A stretch of DNA of 64,000 nucleotides from Penelope pileata (GCA_013396635.1 WBMW01005542.1:2353527-2417526); one strand, 5' to 3'; shown: positions 34,801 through 47,443, counted from the stretch's first letter. Numbers and translations are program-made. The notes: generated by a model from the letters alone, not told the origin.

Positions 34801-37340
34801 TCTTGGGGGAATTCCCTTCGAACTAATCTAATTCTAGCATCATTGCTGACAGGTAAGCAGGTGCTGGGAGATGGCTCTCTAGATAGAACTGCTTATGCCA
34901 AGAATCAGGTTTCTGATGTATGGCAACAGTGCAGATAGCTGATTGATTTATTAGTGCTTTTTTATACATATTATTGGTCTTTCTGTAGCTAATCAAGGGT
35001 AACTGTAATCAATCCTGCCTGTGAAGAATTTCAGATCTTGCTAATGCATGCAGTGCCATTTATTTTGACTGGCAGTGTGATCAACGTTGTGGCCTAGCCA
35101 AGTGTTCAGATAGAAACGTACATTTCTGTGTACAGAAGACTGTAGTACTTTATTTCATTGCTTGTTCCTGCCATGAACGTTTTTCCTGTACCTTAATTCT
35201 CAGAAATGACATGGTGCAGTTTACTGGTTAATAGGAGAAATAAGAGGAAAACCATAGCACTATATAGATTTTTCTGCTTGCTGGCCAACCCAACAACAAG
35301 TATGATGTTTCACATGACAAGAACTAAATAGACTTCATGCAGTCAGCCAAGTCTGTCATGTTCATAATTCTGTTTTCTAGGCTTCTTGCCCTTTACTTAG
35401 CTAATTCCCCAAATGTTTTTCATCTCTTGGACAGTGCAGGTTATAATTTCTGTATCTTGCCTAAGTAAGCAGGCAGTTCAGCTCCCTCCTTAAATGGATT
35501 TTCTGAACGCTTCTGTTCAATAACACACAGCCAAGCTCTGGATCAGGTAATGACAGGAGTAAGGAAGGAATGGAAGAGCGTTAGATGTAGGGAGCAGAGC
35601 TGTGAGGCACTGAAGTGGTGGGAGATGCAAGGAGGAGAGTTTAGTTCGCTTGGTTAAAGGCTCAGTGGGGTGAGACACTTCTATTTTAAAAGGAACAATT
35701 CGTTCTCCTTTAAGAGAAACTGTTGGGCTTTTTGTTTCATTTTGGCCTTTTGCACTTGAGATCTCAGGGTGTTTTATGTGTGTCTTCACATATTTATTTA
35801 AAATAAACATTGTTCTTGTCACTTTAATAGATAGGACTGAAATGGAATAAAATGGGACTAGGATGCAAATGAGATTAAATTAGTGAGAAATTACACACGT
35901 GAACTTTGTTTTGCTGCAGGAAGCACTGTAATTGATGCTTCACATATAGCATGCTGCCATTTAAGTTAAACTTGCAGAGAGAACCTTTGTTTTGTTTTGC
36001 CAAAGGACAGCTTTATTTAGCTGCTTTGGGAACACTGAGAAGCAGAGACCCTGGGCTGGAGGTTGCAGCTCTGTGTTCTTTTCCTTGGCTTTAACTCCCA
36101 TAAAGCTCCCTGTGTGAAGTCCTGATGCCTGCCTTCTGGGCAGGGCCGTTGGTGTACAGGTCCCTGACATTTCTTAGGGATTATAGATAGTTGCTAGCTG
36201 TCTGTGGCATTCTCTAAAAACTGTCCAGAGTGGGTGTTTGTTCATTAATGCAGTAAAGCAGTGCCAAGAGCAGTTACCCTCCTTGCTTCCCTTGACAAAC
36301 AGGCAGCAATACAAGGTCTGCCCTCCCAGCACATGCTGCATGACCCAAGTGGAGTGTTGGGGTGAGCAACTCAGCTGCAATGAGAGCTAATAGGAGACAT
36401 GGATTGCAGCATCAACCTACTGAGACCTTGGATTTTCTTGTGGAAAATGAAATCTTGCAGATACCTGGCTTTATTTCCAGTGGCACAGTTCCACGCGCAG
36501 AATGATCCTGTCAGAAGGATGCTCCTTAGGTAGGCGGTGGGACCTCTAGTTCACAAGATACAGCTGGAGTCTGTTAGCACTCTCACCTACCTGCCAACAA
36601 CAACTCAGTAGGATTTGAAGGTGATTCTCTGCTTTGGCTTTCTGTGCCTCTTTTTGTAAAGCTAAGAATATGAATAGTTATTTAGTTAAAAGTTTTGCAC
36701 CTCTGACTCTAGGCTAGTCCTGTAGCTAAAATCCACTGGCCTTTCGTGCAGCAGTTGATATGTTATGCCCCCTTAGTGGTGCGCTCATAGGAAACTAGAC
36801 TTTTTATGTGAAACAATTTCTTTAAGGTTTTGAAGTACACTGTAGTTTGATCTTGAAGAAGCCATGAGCCTGGATATACTGATGCTAGGAGAGGTGACCT
36901 TCCTATTTTTTTTATCAGTTCTTTTCATGTATTACAGTTCTAAGTGCAAGACTAAAAGCTGTCTAAATCTTAGACTAAAGAAAAAAAAATCTTTCAAGGA
37001 GGAACATTTTCTTTTCAAAACCTGTTAGTTTGACTTCTTTGACGAATTCTTCCTAGACCTTTGTTATTAGTTTAAGTTTTTACAGACATATTTTGTGGCT
37101 TTTAGTTGAGATATGCAACACTAAAACTTCAGGCATCCGTTCTATATTTAGAAGAAAAATCCTAGCTCAAATTGTTCAGGAATTTCTCCTTATCTTTGTA
37201 ATCAATTAACAAAATCAGATTTTAAGCATAGTAGTAATTTTAATGAACTTTTAGATGATGAGAAATATAGTTCCCCAGTTAATGTTCTGAAAAGTTAGAA
37301 GCATTCTCTGGCTTTGGAAAAAGCTATTTATATATACATT

Positions 37341-37364
37341 CCTTTTTTTTCTTTTTTTTCTTCC
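37341..37364. repeat. Polypyrimidine tract
   Basis: 24 consecutive pyrimidines (two T8 runs separated by C, ending CTTCC) in intron 2, about 700 bases before the acceptor. Confidence 0.85.
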
Positions 37365-38069
37365 AAGCAAGATAATGTAGCAATTTAAAACTATTCCAAC
37401 TATTGAAAACAAATAGCTGGGTGGGATCTAACTCACCATGTGTGAATAGTTTTCCAGAAGTACCTGTGTTCCTGTGTCATAGCTGGGAAAGATGGGCTCC
37501 TGGGAAAGCTCCCAGAAGGAGTTGCAGTAGAACTGCGGTATTCTTCTGAATTAAATATGAAGATTTTTTTTTATTTATAAGCATGCTGTAACATTTTTTG
37601 AAACTGTAAAGCTTTAATTTCATTTCATTTATGTATTTAATCATTTTGTATGTGTTTCAGTCTATAAATATGTGCTTTCATTTGTCTAATGTTAAGCTAA
37701 GTTGTTTAGCAACATATCAAAACAGTTCCACAAAAAGATTGCTATCTTTTTTTATTAATCCCATAGGCAGCTTTTGCAAATGTTTTCGTGCTGTAAATGA
37801 TTGCAGTGAGGCATTAAAGCACATTTAGAGGACAGAATTCCCCCCATGTCTCCCTCATGCCCTTTAAGTGTGTTACTGCGTGTACTTGGTTCAGGGTGTT
37901 ATTGCAGCCATTTAGAACCAGTCCCCAATGAAGCTTTTTATATAGCCTTCCAGTAAGAAGTTGGGTCTGATTTCCTGTGTTCTGTACAACCTGTGTTTTT
38001 CTGTCTGTTAAAACTGGCTTTTGGAGTTGTAGGAAAACAGTGTAAAACCACTGTAATGCTTTCTTTCAG

Positions 38070-38277
38070 GAATTAGAGCGGAAGTCCTAGTGGTTGCCTC
38101 TTTCGATGAACTGCACAGAAGAGCTCATGAGGCCAAGGGGAAGATTGTTGTGTACAACCAACCTTTCGTCAGCTATGGTGAAACTGTGCGCTACAGATCA
38201 CTGGGAGCAGTGGAAGCTGCTAAAGTTGGAGCAGTGGCATCCCTCATTAGATCTATTGCTTCCTTTTCTATTGATAG
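38070..38277 (+). CDS. CPQ: Carboxypeptidase Q, second coding exon (residues 143-212, split codons at both ends)
   Basis: The exon is 208 bases long and enters in phase 1. Its first two bases, GA, complete Gly143 begun at 26541. It encodes residues 144-211 and ends with AG, the first two bases of codon 212 (probably Ser). The acceptor is CTTTCTTTCAG|G and the donor is GATAG|GTAAGC, both strong. Diagnostic family blocks are IRAEVLVVASFDELHRRA, EAKGKIVVYNQPFVSYGETV and GAVEAAKVGAVASLIRS. This belongs to the protease-associated (PA) type insert of CPQ, the region between the N-terminal and zinc-binding parts of the M28 fold. Phase agreement with the preceding exon, and the uninterrupted frame, support one intact gene. 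The next exon should begin with the Ser-Pro-His-Thr-Gly stretch conserved in the family. I did not find it before the window ends. Confidence 0.95.
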
Positions 38278-41200
38278 GTAAGCATTTTTCTCTTTTCTCC
38301 CCATTTCTCACATTTCAGCCTTTAGTTCACATGTCATTTGTGGGCGGGCATTTTTGGTTTTTACAACTTAAAAGCACTGCCAGTTATGAGTGGGTGTTTG
38401 GTTTTGAAACTATTGGCTGCACAATAGTTCTTTTCCCCTGTGCTTTGTCATTCTTTCAAAATGTTTTCATTTTTTGTTACTGATCCAAATTCTGCATGAT
38501 TTTTTTTTTTAAAGAACTTCCTGTATTCTCAAGACTACCATAAATAGTCTGAGATAACCAAAATCAAATGTCCGTGGTGACAACATGTATCAGACTGTGA
38601 GTGATAGCTGTGTATATTTGACTAGAATGTATGTGCACAGTTTTTACTGTATCGGTAATTTTCCCAGCACTAGGCTAACTTGTACTAGATGAAGCAGTAG
38701 TCTGCTTTGAACATCATTATTCAGAACACTTTAGAAGTAAGACTGGTAATTCTCACTCTGTTTTTTAAACAAGGTAGGCTGAATTCATGATTTCTTGTAT
38801 TTTTAGATGTCTTAGTACATTACTTATCATACATAGTTTTACACTACTGAAATAAGCATTTTTTGTTTTCTGATTGGTAAGAGAATTCCTTATTTATTCT
38901 GATTTTTTTCTGACTCTGAAACCTTGTACTTAAATGCTCATCTGTGCTGAACAACACAAGTTGAGGCAGAGAGAGAAAATGGAGAAGACTCTAGCCATCA
39001 GGGACGCACTGTTTTTAACACAGTATTTTTAAAATGTGACAAAGTAATTGTTGAGCTTAATGCCTGCAACAAGCATTGTCTAACAGCATGCTGGCTGAGA
39101 TGAGAGATCACGCAGGCTCAGAGCTGGACTGAGGATGGTGGATGAACCAGAGCCATCTCCATGCCCACCCTCTGGAACCTGAGCCGCAGGCTAAGCAGGA
39201 GCCTGCATGGCTGGAGGCAGGAGTAGCTGGGCGTTGGAAGCCGTGTCAGGGGGAAAGATTAACTGCCTGATAATAAAACCCCTTACACAAGGCAGCAATG
39301 GAGAGGTGCATGAAGTTCCTAAAAGTTAAGAGGTGCTGCATTTCATGATATTATTCTGTTTGGCATATGTGTGTTCAGAGCAGTGCAGGGCATTTGTTGC
39401 CGCCCTCGCCAGCTGCCCGTTGGATCTTTACCCAAAGGATAGAGTCTTTACCCAGATAGTACTCATTGCTCATTGATTGTAGCTAACCTGACCCTGAGTG
39501 TGTGCCACGCTGGAATTATGTCCTTTGGGTAATGGTGTGCTTTCTTTTTGGTCTGTGCTCTTCAGTTTTCTTTCTACAGAAGTGTAGGCTGGGAAGTGGG
39601 AAGGGGTGGTACGGCAAAGGGTACCCCAAAGGGTCTTGCTTGGGGCTGGGGTTGGGAAGTGGCTGGGACTGGCACGTGAAAGCATGCTTGAGTCCACTGT
39701 TGGAGGCAGAATGTAAGTGGCCACATCTGAGCGGTATTGGAGTGCATGAACCTCACCATTTGCAATGCTTCAGAAAGTTTGAGAAATGAAGCAATGCTGA
39801 CTCACTGAGTTGGATCATGTGAAGAGGACAGCTTAGCTACTGGTGTGGCTGCTTGATAGCATTTTTGTGTGCTTCATATTCCCCTAAAGAAGCTGACATT
39901 ATCTGCTTAAAACGCTTTCTTAAAAATATGGTATTTTGAATTCAGATACTATCCAAACTATATTAGTGTATTTCTTGGTGCTCCACAAATGTAACAGTTT
40001 ACAGTATATTTTCTAACACTAATAATTCTCTAATAAATTTAATGCTATTGAACAGAGAGTAAAATATATTTCAAAACCAGTTTTATGAAAAAAAATGTTA
40101 TCTTTTGAAAATAGTCCTCCTTGGTATTATCAAAGAACATTGTAATCTATAACCTGTTGATTGTCTGTAAACCAGAAGATGATCTGAGCTCTGATCTTTC
40201 CAGACCTTATTTCTGGTGCCCCGCAGAGGTGTTCATTTGAAAGCTACTCTTTTTATCTTCTATTTGCCAGACTATTTATGGAGGTGTATTTTAACATGTA
40301 ATGGAAAGCTCAGAGATGAGGAACAAAGGTAGTAAAGCGTGTTTATGAGATCTGGATGCTGGCATTACAGTTATTTCAGAATTGAATGAAAAGAGGAGAA
40401 ACAGATGCCAAATGCGTGTTTGTTTAGAATCATTGAATCCTTAATCTAGGCTGGGAGCTGAGGTGTCATTCCCAAAAGCAATTTCAAATTTAGATGCTGT
40501 CAGGAAGCATTTTTTTCATGAAATGTACTTTCTGTCCTTTCCCCATTTACCTCCACTTAGTGATTTTTTTTTTTCCTGGGGGGAGGAATTGGTTAATCTT
40601 CTTTTCCCTGTAATAAGGGTGGTATTCAGGCCCAGTTTGTCACTTGTGCTACCCGGTGATGCATGGGTCTGTTTGTTGTGTTTCTGTCAGGAAATCGGCT
40701 TTGCTGTGGGCAGGATGGATTCTCCTGTCTCTGTGCCTCCTCCTGTGTTTTCTTCTGTTCACTCTTTGTGTCCCCTTGTCAGTCTACAGCTATGCTGTGC
40801 TGGGGACTCAGCTGGATGTGGTGCCTCTCCTCAGCCATCGTCTGGGCTCTGCTTGCCCAAGCTGATTTCTTGGCTGATTGATGGCAAATGCTGCATTGCT
40901 GGAGGGAGCAGCGAGTTAGAAGGGTGAGATGGAAGGTACAGAGCTGATAAAAGGCTTCTTAGTGTTGTGAAATAAAGTCCTGTATTCTTGCTGTTTGTAT
41001 GCTACTACTTCGTTGACCAGAACCTTTACTTTGGGGGTCCTGTATGTCTGCATGTGCACCTTTATATGAGTAAGTGATAATGGCATTATGGCAGTTTTCC
41101 AAAGCATCCTGGAAACATATTAGAAGAAAGTATCCTCCTAATACTCACTGTCCCACAGTGCTCACTCAGTGAAGGGCAGAACTTCAGTTTTCTCTGAGCT

Positions 41201-44200
41201 ACATCAGGGTAGTTTTTTTGTGTGTGTTTGTTTTTTAGACTGCAGCTTGTTTTGGACAGGACCACAAATTAGCAGCAAATTAAGCTGGCTGAAACAATGA
41301 AAACTGCTTCATGGTGTGATTTCTAGGTGATCTTCCAATGTGAATAATATTGGTAGGATAAAAAGAGGTACGTTCTAGTAGATTAACATCTTAGGCTTAT
41401 TAAGGCAGGTTATTAAAGTTTACTGACAAGACAGAATTGGTAAAATCCCAGTGTGAATTAAATCAGTGTTCTCTTGCTGGCAGCTCTCTGGCTGTTCCTT
41501 GTTCCAGAGATGGTAAGCAGCTGCCACGTTGTCAAGGACAAAAACTGAAGGGATCCTGAAGGGAACCTTGGAGCAAGGGTAAGGTGGGCAGCTTATTTTT
41601 CTTTAAGATATGGTAGTAAAGCTATGGAGGGCATAAAACCACTTGGGGTCTCAGGCACTCTCAAGTCTGAATGAGAACCAGAAGGAATTAAATATACTCA
41701 GGAAAACTCATTGCTTTGTTTCTATTGGGACTTATGCCAACTTGTCAGTGATAGTGAAGGGCTTGTAAGATTTGTTGTTGAGTTTCAAGGAGTGAATTCA
41801 TTTATTTAAGACAGAAGTGGTAAATGCATAGGTAATAAAATTGCTAACGGCATCTCTAGGCCTTTAAAGAAATGACAGTAGTTGCATGGTTTACATTACC
41901 ATGTTATCCAGCTCTTGTGTCATGTTAGGAGAGATCTTGAAATTGTCACCATTTTGTGTTAGGAGTCATATAGTTCTCTTGCTGCTTCAGAGGTTACGGG
42001 CGAGTTCTGTTACTTAAGAGAAAGTCACAGTAACAGGTAGGTTATTTGCCTTGCCCTCCCTGCAAATGTTGTGTTTGTGACAACCTTTTTCCCAGCAGCG
42101 AATTCTGAGGTGCTGGCAATTTGGTGGTGAATGTACTCTTATCAATTTAAGACTACAAAAAAATCTTTTTTTCTCGAGAACTGCAGATTAGATAAAGTCA
42201 TCGCACTGTCTTTCTCTTCTTTTCTCTGTTTCTGTATCCCCACTTGGTTTATTTGCTTTTGCCATATATGTTCACATATCCCATTTGTGTATATACATTG
42301 TACCCTCAAAAATGTATCTTGCATTTTCTTTTTATCTCCTGCATTTCCTTTCATTCTTCACTGCTTTGTAAACAATTCGTTCCCTTCTTGATCTCTCTGG
42401 AAATGTGAATGTCATTTCTTGGCTCTCATGTGCTGGCGCAGTGATTTCTTATCACATCACCTCTTCCTAATGCTTGGTCTGCTGCCCTTGGTTCCAGATG
42501 CGAAGCTTGCCTGCTAAAGAGAGCTTCCTCCTTTCATGGAAACTCCAGCTCTAAGGAAACTAAGGGCTCCACTGAATGGAGACACTCAATGTCTTCTACT
42601 TTTTGCGTCAAGTTTTCTGAAATCTGAAATGGAACAGTAGTTTTGATAGGATTTCTTTTGCTTGTATTTGAGTTTCGTGTGTTGTTTTTTAGCAAGTGGA
42701 TGCATTTGCCCTTTAAAACTGGTGTGTTTTCATTAAAATGAAATGAATGGTTGTGACATGAGACTCCTTTCCCTCCTGTTCTGCACCTCCTTCCACAGTG
42801 TATACCAGTATGCTTAATTTTTGCTACCATCTTAGGAGTCTTTCTTCACTGCTGTGTTCCAATGGGATTGAATTTCAGCTAGTAAGCCCTCCAGCGAAGC
42901 ACTGGGCTATGACCTGTGTGTTAGCAGATCTTTGTTAACAACGAAGTTGATGTGACCTGAGTCCAGCCTACTCATGAGCTGTAGGAGGGTCCCTCAGCAT
43001 CCCTCCAGCTCTGTGTGTGGATCTTGCTGAGCAGACCTGTATTCGCTTCCCTGTGTCAGAGCCTGGGAGTCAAGCAGATGAGAGAGGTTGCTGTGCCCCA
43101 GAAAGCTGCCCTTCTTGTGTGTTAAATGGCCTGGGTCACCAGCTATTATTTTCAGCCAAAAAATCTTAACCCCTGTAAATTTCTGAAAGCTAACCTACAT
43201 CATAAAATAATTTCAGAAGTTCTGCAGCTAACTACTTCCTCTTTACTATCATTTTTCATTTTAGGTATTTAATAAAGCAATTTCTGTGAACAGGTAAGTC
43301 TGTGGTAGCACGAAGTAGGAGTTAGGTTTGCCATCACCTTTTCATCAGTCTGTTGAAGCATGAGATTGGTCATCCAGATGGCTGTTCAACTGAAAAAAAA
43401 AGCCTTTCTTGAGCATTTGAGTTTAACAACAGTTTTTTATTGCCTCTGCTACCCACTGAAAGGAGAATAATGAAATTGATTTAAACATACAAAACTAAAT
43501 AGAATTTTTCTATAATTAGTTCCTGTAAGATTTTGCTTCACTTCCCTCTGCCCCTCCAATACTCTTGCACTCCTTTTTTACCCTGTGCTAGCATCCTGAT
43601 AACTCCCTGATGTGGGCTGTGGAAGCCCTGCAGCCTCAGTGGTGTGTGTGGCTGCATTCGGGGACAAGCCTGGCTGATGCCTGTGGGATGCATGGCTGGA
43701 GGGAACCAGAAATGTAACTTCCTTGGCCACGTGCACAGGCTTCGTGTGCATGGAACATCAGGATCCTGGGTGCTCTTGAAATTTGGTTCTCCCCTATTCA
43801 GTTCAGGAATCTGCAGTTACTCCAGCTCCTGGCTTGTTAGCGGATACGGTATATGGGTTAATTTCCTGCAGTTCTGCTCAGTCCTCTCAATTTTACTTTG
43901 ATTCTGATGACGCTCAGCTTGGGCTTTCAAGTCTGCAGGCATGGGATATATTTTAATTCATCTGTAAACCTGCTTTCCTCTTATTTTTGTCAATGAAATA
44001 CTCTTGTGTCTCGTTCTCTTGGGATTAGGGAAAATATTATTTTCTTGGTTGTTTGAACGTTTTCCCCTTCTGATTGCTAATCATTGCAACCGCTTTTTTC
44101 CCCCATCTGATTATACAATTAAAATAAAAAAATCACCTTTAAAAAAAAAAAAGCTGCAATGAAAGCTTTGTTATTAGAGGTGCAACAAGAGAGACTGTGT

Positions 44201-44611
44201 GTGTGTTACCAGTTGGGCCATGCTAGGTGCACTGACTGAACGCATCCTCTGGCTTAGTTTCACCAGAATGGAATCCAGCAGTGGCACACCAGGTGGACCA
44301 CTTCCAAAGCTGTCTGTATTCAAACTGGAAGGCTGTAGGCACAAGCTTTGTGAGACCTCAAAATCAGCCACATCATCTGTATGATGCTTTAAATGTGATG
44401 TAGTGGTCAGAGATGTCTTCTGTGATATGATTCACTTCATTGTGCAGGTGGTTGCTCTTGATTGTTAAATGGCAGTTCCAAGAGGGGACAGGGACAGAGC
44501 TGAGCCTTTCTGTATGTCAGGGAAGGCGAGCTCAGGGATCTTCACTGCCTGTCAGCAGAGCATGTCTCCTGGATGCTGATGTGTGCATCAAATCAATAAT
44601 TATTATTATTG
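38278..44611 (+). other. CPQ: CPQ intron 3, first part
   Basis: Intronic DNA following donor GTAAGC. It is AT-rich with small GC-richer patches near 39060-39250 and 43600-43780. The only mobile-element hint is the short CR1-like tail at 40427-40473. The longest frame (40463-40927, 154 codons) is Cys/Leu/Val-rich low-complexity translation of T/G-rich DNA and matches no family I know. Confidence 0.6.
40427..40473 (-). mobile_element. Possible CR1 terminal relic, antisense
   Basis: AGAATCATTGAATCCTTAA followed by AGGCTGGGAGCTGAGGTG resembles the reverse complement of a CR1 3' tail, but only about 45 bases are alignable. Confidence 0.4.
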
Positions 44612-44748
44612 CACCTGAGTCGGAGCAATCCCAAGCACACATACAGGCTGGGCTTGAGAGTAGCCCTGAGGAGAAGGATTTGGGGGTGTCGGTTGATGAG
44701 AAACTCACCAAGAGCTGGCAGTGTGCGCTTGCAGCCCAGAAGGCCAAC
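44612..44748 (+). mobile_element. CR1 ORF2 fragment, sense, cut by an assembly gap
   Basis: The plus-strand translation reads AHIQAGLESSPEEKDLGVSV then DEKLTKSWQCALAAQKAN. This is the RT C-terminal region found in the other copies (compare the block at 58930-59030). It runs straight into the N gap at 44749, so its 3' end is hidden or lost. Confidence 0.9.
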
Positions 44749-44975
44749 NNNNNNNNNNNNNNNNNNNNNNNNNNNNNNNNNNNNNNNNNNNNNNNNNNNN
44801 NNNNNNNNNNNNNNNNNNNNNNNNNNNNNNNNNNNNNNNNNNNNNNNNNNNNNNNNNNNNNNNNNNNNNNNNNNNNNNNNNNNNNNNNNNNNNNNNNNNN
44901 NNNNNNNNNNNNNNNNNNNNNNNNNNNNNNNNNNNNNNNNNNNNNNNNNNNNNNNNNNNNNNNNNNNNNNNNNNN
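44749..44975. other. Assembly gap (227 N)
   Basis: An unbroken run of N. It starts inside a CR1 and ends in apparently unique DNA, so a repeat-induced assembly break is the likely cause. Open frames across it are artefacts. Confidence 0.99.
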
Positions 44976-46912
44976 AGAAATGGTGAAAACACATCTCCTT
45001 TTTGTCAAGGAAAAGCATGGAGAAAGGTCTCATTTAAAGAGAGAAGGTCACTGAGTTAAGTTTCCAGAAGTAATGTTTTCCAAAGGATGTCTGGGATAGG
45101 AGACATTTCTTTGAGTGCAAAAATAAATTATTTCTGTAATCCTTGAGTAAAAAAAAAATACACTATTTACCTTTTTTCCATTTCATTTAACAGTGCTAAG
45201 CTGGTATCTGGGATTTTGCCTGGTAGCTTGTAGTGCTCTGTTGTTTGGATACTGGCGCACGCTCGTATGAGCAGCGCTACCAGTCATACTTCCAGGGAGC
45301 CAGCGATTGTTGGAAGGACTGAAAATAAAGACTTTGCATGTGTTACCTGTGGATCTGATGCCTTCATTCATTTCACTCAAACTTTCTTTGCTCATTACCA
45401 TATTGCAGTGACAGAGTGCTCATTGCTGCTATTGCCTTGGTCTGGTTTTCAGATTGTTTATTTCCTCCCTAGTGTGTGAGTTTTATGCTCGCAGGGTGAA
45501 GTGGTGGCTGTGGATGTTGGAGAGTTATTTTCTTTTGGTAGGGAGGAGAACTCAGTCTTGGTCAAGGCAATTTGGAATTGACCTCTGAGGGAACTGGCAA
45601 ACCAATGAGCCTGGTTCTCCCCTGCCTGATGTTGTGTGTGCTCTCTTTTACAGTAGTTCTGCAGCATCAAAAGGTCTCCTTGTGAGTAGGCAGCATCTTG
45701 TGCCCATTTTGTGCAGGCCTGAGGAGAGCACAGGACATGAAGGCAGCGGGAAGCTGGGAGAAAGCTGTGGAGGTGTAGCAGTGATTTTGTACCATGAAGG
45801 AAGAATCAGGAAGCACTGCTGACTGTGAACGCTTTTCACTTACGAGAGCAGTACAGCTGCAAAAACTGTTCATAGGAAACATTTCAGCGAGAGACTGTCC
45901 TGGGGCAATATCCTATGGTAACGGGATACAGCAACATTTTCTTCCATTCTCCTGAGTGACCAGGAAACAAGGATAAAACCCTCATTTGCAGTGAGTAAGG
46001 AGAAATAAGAACATAACATGTTTTGTAAGTCTCTGGTGAGCTCGTGACAGATTCTAGTGGTATTCATAGCGCTGTGCATGTCGTCTTGCTTCCCTCAGAG
46101 GTTCCAACTGGTGGTGTACTGTGAGGTTTACTTTCTTGCCCTGCGCTTAGGGGCTTTCCCTCCAGGATGTCTCAATATGATGTTGTTTGACAATTAATTA
46201 ATTTTTACTTTGCTTCCTGTGTTCCCTGAAGGCTATCATGCCAGACCACATCCTACAGTGCAGTCTTTCTGCTCACTTTTGGGAAACCCTAGCTGTCAGC
46301 CGGGTAACTTGCATGTCCTGAGGAAAAAATGGAACCTGTGCTCAAGGAAGGAATTGTGTTGTGCAGTGGTTTCTTGCTGTTCGAGCAGTGATGAAGGAGA
46401 AATTTCGGGTAACTTCACAGTGGTTCAAAAAATCTGTAGATAGAGTTTCTTGAGGCCCAGTTTCTCTCAGGCTTTTGCCAAACTTTTTGCCTGTTTTTGC
46501 TTTGAACAGTGTAATTCTGTTTTGTGTTTTTATTTATTTAGTTAGTTAGTTATTTAGTTATTCACAGTAGGCAGGGTTTGATGTGACATCTGAAACCTCT
46601 GGGTAATTCCATGCATCTGACGTATTTGCTGTCTTACAAAGTCAGTAAAACGTCAGTGAGGCTAACAAGGGCTTTCTCTACCTCCACCTAGTTTTGGCCA
46701 CTGCTGTTCAGGAATATGCTCCTGTAATAAGGAAGAGTTTAATCCTTCTAGTGTCTGGTAATATAAGCAGTCTCCTCGGTAGAGGCGGGTAAAGAGCTGG
46801 TAAAATCTCTGTCAGTAGGCTCTGTTATCCAGAAAGATGCTCTGAAAATAACATTCCTTTTGAAATCCTTACCTCCTCACCAACAACTTCTCAAGGCAGA
46901 CCTTTATCAATG
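44976..46912 (+). other. CPQ: CPQ intron 3, no gene seen
   Basis: Intronic DNA with a TTTA/TTAG tetranucleotide tract at 46530-46562. No coding exon is recognised. Confidence 0.55.
46530..46562. repeat. (TTTA/TTAG)n microsatellite
   Basis: Imperfect tetranucleotide repeat of TTTA and GTTA units. Confidence 0.85.
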
Positions 46913-46914
46913 TA
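46913..46914. repeat. TA target-site duplication, left copy
   Basis: TA dinucleotide directly before the mariner left end. Its partner is at 47442-47443. Mariner elements insert at TA and duplicate it. Confidence 0.8.
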
Positions 46915-47441
46915 CATAGGTTGCTCTGAAAGTAATGCCTCCTGTTTAGTTCCATGGAAACTACAATAGATACAAAGAGCACAATAACACTGTTTGATAG
47001 AGCACGTTCTCTGTGGCAAAGTGCTATTTTTCAACATAGTCATCACCGTTAGCTATGCATTTTTGCCAGCAAGGAACAAGAGCCTGCATGCTGCAGGATA
47101 TGACCCACTGTTGCCACTGCTTAAACGCACCACCCACCCCTCACTGTGCTGACATCCACTGTTTGGTCTCCAGAAATGTTCAGCAAGTGTTGATGAATGT
47201 CAGTGGGTGCAGTTTTTTCTGCATCAAGTAATTCAGTGACACGCCTTTGCTTCATCTACACTTCCATGTCAGATACCATTTTGTCAGACTGTCCCTCTAC
47301 TGCCATATGTCACACAGCAACAAAATGTAATGGAATATTGGTGGGAAAGTTCAACCTCTGCTGCCATCCCACCAACATCCGCCTCTGATGTCGTGAGCCA
47401 ACACAGTAATATAGATGGCATTACTTTTGGAGCAGCCCTCA
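46915..47441 (-). mobile_element. Internally deleted mariner element (Galluhop-like)
   Basis: A 527-base Tc1/mariner-superfamily DNA transposon relic. Its ends are imperfect terminal inverted repeats of about 28-31 bases that share GAAAGTAATGCC / AAAAGTAATGCC cores, and it is flanked by TA on both sides. On the minus strand the transposase N-terminus is readable from about 47255 (MKQRRVTELLDAEK, then TDIHQHLLNISGDQ), which is the helix-turn-helix DNA-binding part. Near 47140-47075 the frame breaks. The last residues of a mariner transposase (CWQKCIANGDDYVEK) follow, with the stop codon at 47026-47024. The whole DDD catalytic core is deleted. A further in-frame stop lies just upstream of the MKQ start. 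It cannot move itself, but both ends remain. The Galluhop name is from general knowledge of galliform genomes and was not checked. Confidence 0.88.
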
Positions 47442-47443
47442 TA
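47442..47443. repeat. TA target-site duplication, right copy
   Basis: TA directly after the mariner right end, matching 46913-46914. Confidence 0.8.

Larger units (their letters stand above)
26542..38069 (+). other. CPQ: CPQ intron 2 (11,528 bases)
   Basis: The intron runs from donor GTAATG to acceptor AATGCTTTCTTTCAG. It is mostly AT-rich, with several chance frames under 120 codons. I find no convincing CR1 in it, unlike the introns on either side. Noted spots are a GC-rich inverted repeat at 28475-28533, a possible tRNA-derived SINE pair at about 31590-31800, and pyrimidine tracts near 37341-37364. Confidence 0.8.

Noticed and set aside
40463..40927. 154-codon frame in intron 3
   Set aside because: Cys/Leu/Ser/Val-rich translation of T/G-rich DNA with no recognisable domain, no overlapping splice signals and several equally open overlapping frames.
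44440..45059. Several frames of 95-204 codons crossing 44749-44975
   Set aside because: They consist mainly of X residues translated from the assembly gap.
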